DNA of 64,000 nt, from assembly GCA_032717465.1 (NCBI GenBank), contig CM064697.1, positions 3,173,501 to 3,237,500 on the forward strand. Direction: 5' to 3'. The notes below the pieces were generated by a model. It worked only from the letters and a program-made list of their open reading frames with translations. It was not told the origin of the DNA and made no database searches. Positions 58,690 through 64,000 of this stretch are shown in pieces (within the stretch, counting starts at the first letter, position 1; the number at the start of each line of letters is the position of its first letter). Source of the DNA: Coenobita brevimanus. Taxonomy: Eukaryota > Arthropoda > Malacostraca > Decapoda > Coenobitidae. The translations under genes were made by a program, and so were the position numbers.

Positions 58690-59250
58690 ATATCTCCGTT
58701 ATGTAGGGAGCTGTTGCCTCTCCTGACATTGAGAGGGCTCTCCTTCCGTGCTAAGGGATCTTTGTATGCGGTATGTGTTAGGTGTGTAATGCTGTATGGC
58801 AGTGAGACCTGGGCAGTAAAGGAAGAGGATATTCACAGGCTCAGATGTACAGAAATGGCAACGATTAGGTGGATGTGAAGTGCGTCCCTGAGTGAGAGGC
58901 CTGGGGGGGCTAGGTTTACGATGGAAGAGTTGAGATGTAGGATGGGACTGAAGTGTATTGGTGGTGTGATAAAGAGAGGTAGAGTGAGATGATTTGGGCA
59001 TGTGGAGAGGAGGGGGATTGATAACTGGGTGCAGAAAGTGTGAGGTGTTAATGCTGGGGGGTTGGGTAGTGAGAGGTAGACAGAAAAAGACCTGGGATGA
59101 GGTCAGTGAGTGTGACCTCAGGGATAAGGGATTGAATAGGGAGGTTGCCAGAGATTGGGCAACATGGAGAGCCGCCATTAGGTGACCAAGGCCAATGCAT
59201 GCAAGCATGTTGGAGCCTTCAAAAACTAAACAAAACGATTCAAACTTACT
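58690..59250 (+). mobile_element. LINE C-terminal fragment, decayed
   Basis: Across frameshifts and stops the plus strand reads MLYGSETWAVKEEDIHRLR, TEMATIRWM, GLKCIGGVIKRGR, FGHVERRGIDNWVQKV, KKTWDEVSECDLRDKGLNRE and DWATWRAAIR before a stop. This is the post-RT region of RTE-like elements. The tail GTGACCAAGGCCAATGCATG then CAAGCATGTTGGAGCC recurs at 55.17 kb. Confidence 0.8.
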
Positions 59251-59279
59251 CTGCAAGTACAGTACTGTCATCAGCCCTA

Positions 59280-59897
59280 GATATCATCACTTGTTTTTTC
59301 CGTGTTTACTCTCAAACTCTTGTACCCCATTCCATCTCTTTGCTTCCAGAATAATTCCTCTGCCTCCCTTTCATTGTGTGTGATCAACATCAGTTCATCA
59401 TCATACAACATCTCTCACAGGAGTTCAGTTCTGAAGTCTTATGAGAGAGCTTCAAGCACCATGATAAACAATAAAGGACCTAAAACTGACCCCCTGATGT
59501 ATGCCAGCATTCACAGAAAACTCATCACTCAAACCTCTGTTTACTTTCACATGGGTGTGAGCACCCTTGTGCATTGTCATAACCACTCTAACCACCCACT
59601 TCTTGACTTCAAGTCTTCTCATTGCCCACTTCATCACCTCCATAGAAACTCTGTCAAAAGAAAAAAAAAAAAAAATGCACAGTTCCCTCTTCCTTCCTGT
59701 ATATTTTTCTTGAAGCTGTCAGGCAATGAATATTGCATTAGTGGTCCCTTAGCCTGGCATAAACCTATACTGCATCTCATCAATATTCATTCTTTTCCAT
59801 ATACCTTCAAGGACTCGATCCATTACCTTTATTGTCTGATCCAAAAGTTTTATGCCTCTTCTTTAGCTTTGTATTCTCTGTTCTTAATATTGTCTTA

Positions 59898-59900
<3 letters not shown>
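59280..59900 (-). mobile_element. LINE RT fragment, minus strand
   Basis: From right to left the minus strand encodes VMDRVLEGIWKRMNIDEMQY, an FMPG motif, TTNAIFIA, then VSMEVMKWAMRRLEVKKWVV, RVVMTMHKGAHTHVKVN and VNAGIHQGVSF (the box usually reading VxVGVHQGSVLSP). Frameshifts, stops and an A/T run break it. It belongs to a different LINE from its plus-strand neighbours. Confidence 0.8.
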
Positions 59901-59934
<34 letters not shown>

Positions 59935-59935
59935 G
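59899..59935. repeat. poly(T) run
   Basis: About 33 T in succession, on the plus strand beside the minus-strand LINE fragment. Confidence 0.95.
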
Positions 59936-60569
59936 TGTATTGAATGCAGTGGTACAACTTTTGTTCAAAGATGTGGATTGATAATGTTTTTTCAGGAGTA
60001 TGAGTATTGAGTTTTGGAGGGGTCATGTCCCAAATAATTTTTTCCTGTAAGTTATTAACTTTGCCTCATAATTTCTGCTTACATGTAGTTCTTCATCCCC
60101 CAAATTGCAAGAGAGATTTTTCATTGTACCTCCAAGCTCTCATTTTACTTAACAGTTGAGTGAAAACTGAAAAAAATGGCAATATTTTAATGAAAATGCA
60201 AGTACTTCAAGACATATGAGAAAATTTGAGTTATTGTAATTGTTGTTGTGGCCCCAGGCACATCAGAACATAAACTTAGTGGCTTGCAAACTGAAATAGC
60301 CTTTCTCCTTCAGTTCACTGTCCTCCTTTAGAGAAATTAGAAATTTGAGGGGCATTTGTATAACCAGGCAGCAGAGCTACCTGGCTATATCAGTGCCATC
60401 TTGTGAAAGTACCCCAGGTATTCTCAATGGTGAAAAGGTCTTTCATGAGGCTGTTCAGAAAAATACGTGAGAATTGATGTCAGCCACTTACAAGAAGAAA
60501 AAATCTGATGACTCTTCCACATGGAAAGCTGCATACAGTTGTATGATCATTATAAAATATAAGTATATT
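59936..60569. repeat. dispersed repeat D, copy 2, in unassigned DNA
   Basis: About 60248-60410 has CATCAGAACATAAACTTAGT, GGCTTGCAAACTGAAATAGC, CTTCAGTTCACTGTCCTCCT, GGCATTTGTATAACCA and TATATCAGTGCCATC, corresponding to 48.62-48.78 kb. The rest is unassigned. Confidence 0.6.
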
Positions 60570-63406
60570 AAATATATTATGGCAAAAGTAACAACAAAGA
60601 AGAAAGTTTTGGCATGGTGGGATGAAAAGGTTAAGAGAGCAGTGGAGGAAAACAGGAAGAAGTGGCTAGAGTGGTTACAGGGTAGGGGTTCCATTGAAAT
60701 ATGAACTGAATATATTGAGACCAAGAAGCATAAAGAGACTAGTGAAGGGGAAAAAGAAGGAGGTAAATGATGATCTAGGAAGAAAAATGAATGCAAATTA
60801 CCCTGAAAATAGGAAGCTATTCTGGAAAGAGGTGCAAAAATGTAGAAGTGACTGCAGAAAGAAATGGAAAAGTGTGAAGGATGTAAGTGATAAATTATTA
60901 ACTCATGGGGACGAAGTAAGGACCAGATGGAAAGAATATTTTTAAAGCCTGGCAAATGGGAATAGAGAGACCAGAGCCGCTGTAAACATGATTGGTTTTG
61001 GGGGTGTGCAGAGAAGGAATGAAGTGCCAGGAAACGTGGCACTCGCACATGTGAAGAGTGCTGTGAAGTGGCTGAAAAACAGGAAAGCAGCTGGGGTTGA
61101 TGAGATTTATGCAGAGATGATGAAGTGTTGTGGAAAGAGGGGAATTAAGTGCTTGTTGGAGATATGTAAGAATGCATGGATGAGTGAAACTGTGCCAGCA
61201 GAGTGGAAAAAGGCTGTAATTGTATCCCTGTACAAAAATAAAGGTGAGCGAAGTGAGTGCAAGAGTTATCGTGGCATAATTTTTTTGAGTGTTGTAGGGA
61301 AGGTGTATGGAATAATTATTATAGAGAAAGAGAGATATCAGATGTCATAGTGAGTGATGAACTGGATGGCATTAGGAGTGGCAGAGGATGTATGGATCAA
61401 ATATTTGCAGTGAGACATAGTGGAGAAGGCTTGTGAGAAGGACTATAAGGTGTTTATGGCATTTATGGATCTGGAAAAAACATATGACAAAGTAGACAGA
61501 GAAGGATTGTGGAAGGTTTTGTGCACGTATGGTGTAGATGGTAAGCTGCTAGGTGCCGTCAAGAGTTTTTATGATGGTAGTGAGGCATGTGTAATGGTAA
61601 ATGGGCATCTAAGTGAATGGTTCATGATCAGTGTGGGTGTGCGACAAGGTTGTGTGTTGTCCCTGTGGCTGTTGAATATATACATGAATGGGGTGATGAG
61701 AGAAGTAAAAACACGAGTAATGGAGAGAGGGATGACGTTGGTAATGAATGTTGATGGATGGAATATCTCAAATTTGTTGTATGCTGATGATGCAGTGCAA
61801 CTTGGAAATATCAAACAAGAACATGGTGGAGTGGTAGGTGGGGGCACTCAGCATCCATTCACTCGATGTGGTGTTGCTCTCGGGTGTCTTCCCTCTCCCC
61901 TCCTCCATGGAGTGGTTGGTGGGGACGCTCATCATCCACTCACTCGATGTAGTGCTGCTCTCGGGTGTCTGCCCTTTCCTCTCCTCCATCCTTCTTTCCT
62001 TCCATTCTCTTCTGTCTTTCTTTCCTTCATTCTTTCCTCATCCTTCTGCCTGCGGGTGACTTTACACTCCCACTGCTGTCTTTCTTTCCTTCATTCTTTC
62101 CTCTTCCTTCTGCCTGTGGGTGACTCTGCACTTAGTGACAAGCCAAATGGTTTCCTGTACACCAGGAAACCATTTACTATGCTGGGTGGTAACCATATAA
62201 CCAAAGTTTGGTGCCTGGTGGTTTAGTGAGTAATTACGGCGCTCCAGTCGGATTGATCCGGTGAAGGTTTATATCCAATCGGTGATTGGGATTTATTGCT
62301 CATTCAATGCCACTCACGGATGAGTGAGGCTGGTCACTCTCATATTAAGTGCCAGGACCAACTTGCCCAACTCTGGGCTGCTGCACTCTTCATGGCGCAA
62401 TGTAGAATTGGATGATGAATGAATGAATGAATGAATTTGGTGGACTAGTGCAGAGTTTTGCTGATGTCTGTGAGCATTGTGCTTTGAGAGTAAATGTAGC
62501 AAAGAGTAAAGTGATGGTAATCAAGAGAGAAGGTGACTCCCAGTGTGATGTTATAGTGAATGGAGAGAGACTGGAATTGGTGAGAGAGTTCAAATACCTG
62601 GGTACAGTAGCAGAAAAGAGAGGAAAATGTGCAAAAGAAGTAGAAAGTAGAGTGACACAAGGAAAGAAAGTAGCTGCAGCTATGAAGGCCTTGATAAGAA
62701 AGAGAGGCTTGAGTGATGCAGCTGCACGAGGCTTACATGAAGGAGTGTTAGTGCTAACTTTAACATATGGGTGTCAGTATGGTATGGCATGAAAATGAAA
62801 AGTCAAGTGAGAGAAGTGGAGATGGGACTGCTGAGGAATTTATGTGGGGTACAGAGAGTGGATAGAATACACAATAATGTGATTCGCGAAAGATGCGGAG
62901 TGAGGAAGTCCGTGGACACCAGAATAGAAGAGAGTGTACTGAGATGGTATGGTCATGTGGAGAGAATGGATAACAATAGAGTGGTGAAAAGGTATATCTG
63001 AGCAAATTTGAAGGAGGAAGAAGGTGAGGTAGGCCAAGGAGAAGGTGGAGGGATATGGTGGATGAGTGTGCGAGGAAGATATGTATGGTAGTCAATGAGG
63101 CTAGGGGACTGACAAGAGATCGAGCTGGGTGTACGAAGGTTGTGAGAAGATGTGCCTGATCAAGGATTTGGCACCCCTTTTTCATGTGACAGCATTCGGA
63201 TTGAGTCTGTCAGATACGTTTAAGTGAAGCTGCAGAATGTGGTGAAAGTTTTATGGCATATCAGATAGAGCCAGGATTCTGGGGGCTTGAATGATGAGTG
63301 AATGGAAGTGTGGCCCATTGGATTGGGCAAACTTGGGCTGTCTGGACATTGCTACTCCTCACTCTCCCCTAGGGTGGGAAAGGAGGTCCAGATGATGATG
63401 ATGATT
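60570..63406 (+). mobile_element. RTE-related LINE lacking the endonuclease, inactive, split by a SINE-like insertion
   Basis: The element starts after the endonuclease region (AWWDEKVKRAVEENRKKW) and continues through the RT to a long 3' UTR ending in (GAT)n near 63392-63405. RT landmarks are NRKAAGVDEIYAEMMK, PAEWKKAVIVSLYKNKG, AFMDLEKTYDKVDREGLW, VRQGCVLSLWLLN (Leu replacing the usual Pro after Ser) and LLYADDAVQL. The 607-bp insert follows, then FGGLVQSFADVCEHC, VAKSKVMVIKREG, VLRWYGHVERMDNNRV. Stops and frame changes at about 60945, 61350 and 62770 show that it is dead. A fragment of the same family is at 3.1-3.5 kb. Confidence 0.88.
61831..62437 (+). mobile_element. SINE-like element (family C) nested in the LINE, 7-bp target duplication
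   Basis: TGGTGGA at 61824-61830 and 62438-62444 flanks the insert. It opens GTGGTAGGTGGGGGC. The head with CACTCGATGTRGTGYTGCTC is duplicated in tandem. Next come CTTCC-rich DNA, TGACAAGCCAAATGG, CCAGGAAACCATTTACTATG, the tRNA-like TGGTTTAGTGAGTAATTACG (A-box) and GGTTTATATCC (B-box-like). It ends in GATGATGAATGAATGAATGA. It lies a few codons after the LINE's YADD box. Confidence 0.9.
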
Positions 63407-63561
63407 GTCACTTTACATGTTAACTAGCGTTGATGAGATACATTCTCATCAAAGCTTGCAAGCAGGTAAACTCTGACAATTTATATGTTGTATTTATGTT
63501 TTGCAGTGCTCAAACATTGGATTTTTTTTTTTCCTTTTTCTTTTTAGGTGAGGGCGCCTTT
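63407..63561. other. unassigned DNA
   Basis: Short spacer with a T-rich run before the next repeat. Confidence 0.3.
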
Positions 63562-64000
63562 GTGGTAGGTGGGGGTGCCTACCATCCACTCACTTGATGT
63601 AGTGCTGCTTTGGGTGTCTGCCCTTTCCTCTCTTCCATCCTTCCTCTTCTGTCTTTCTTTCCTCCATTCTTTCCTCTTTCTTCTGCCTACAGGTGACTTT
63701 ACACCTCCTCTTCTGTCGTTCTTTCCTTCATTCTTTCCTCTTCCTTCTGCTTGTGGTGATTCTACACTGAGTGACAAGCCAAATGGTTTCCTGTACACCA
63801 GGAAACCATTTACTACAATGAGTGGCACCCATATCCTGTAACCAAATTATGGCGCCTGGTGGTTTAGTGGATAATTAAGGTGCTCCGGTCGGACTGAGCC
63901 TGTGTAGGTTTATATCCAAGGGGTGGTTGGGGTTTACTGCTCACATAATGCCACTCAGGGATGAGTGAGGCTGGGCACTCTCATCTTAAAGGTCAGGAGC
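63562..64000 (+). mobile_element. SINE-like element (family C), cut by the window end
   Basis: GTGGTAGGTGGGGGTGCC, CACTCACTTGATGTAGTGCT, TGACAAGCCAAATGGTTTCC, GGCGCCTGGTGGTTTAGTGG and GGTTTATATCCAAGGGGTGG follow the family order. The ATGA tail lies beyond 64000. Confidence 0.88.

Overview
The window reads as nuclear DNA of an arthropod, most likely a decapod crustacean. The reasons are (TTAGG)n-type telomere-like DNA, a Rebers-Riddiford chitin-binding cuticle protein, spliced genes with GT-AG introns, AATAAA signals, very dense TC/AC/AT/GATA microsatellites, and many decayed non-LTR retrotransposons. Species assignment is inference. Gene density is low and most of the DNA is repeats or unassigned.

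1-15.7 kb: no convincing protein gene. It holds microsatellites, purine- and pyrimidine-rich tracts, a minus-strand LINE 3' fragment (3.1-3.5 kb), tRNA-derived SINEs (3.5-3.96, 6.75-7.1 and 12.75-13.06 kb), a 5'-truncated RTE tail (5.8-6.1 kb) and several copies of a short dyad-symmetric repeat.

15.7-17.6 kb: a complete two-exon cuticle protein gene on the plus strand with TATA box, 12-nt first coding exon and poly(A) signal. Its intron carries, on the opposite strand, a candidate signal-peptide exon of another gene.

17.6-34.3 kb: mostly repeats. These include more dyad repeats, a 330-bp interstitial telomere-like block (25.3-25.6 kb), a long (AT)n tract, a modular repeat at 27.8 kb, a GTGTGAGGTGGT minisatellite, and a Jockey/CR1-type RT C-terminus lying between two halves of a SINE-like repeat (31.6-32.7 kb).

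34.3-40.1 kb: a four-exon minus-strand gene whose product is recognisably EEF2KMT/FAM86, the eEF2 lysine methyltransferase. All exon phases fit, giving 520 codons. Its third intron contains a minisatellite built from copies of exon 3's own 3' end and splice donor. Its first intron is full of repeats.

40.6-51 kb: a LINE C-terminal scrap, weak telomere-like DNA, a tandem repeat, and then an almost full-length dead RTE retrotransposon (43.65-47.7 kb). The RTE is split by an 882-bp TA-flanked pogo/Tigger-like element. After it come two more RTE-type fragments and a 385-bp tandem duplication.

48-58 kb: three phase-compatible minus-strand exons of an unidentified gene, one of 33 nt, and a possible small plus-strand gene of 44 codons. 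A TTAA-flanked piggyBac-like MITE sits inside a large palindrome (55.05-55.65 kb).

58.7-64 kb: three LINE fragments. The largest (60.6-63.4 kb) is interrupted just after its YADD motif by a 607-bp SINE-like element with a 7-bp target duplication. A further copy of that element runs off the right edge.
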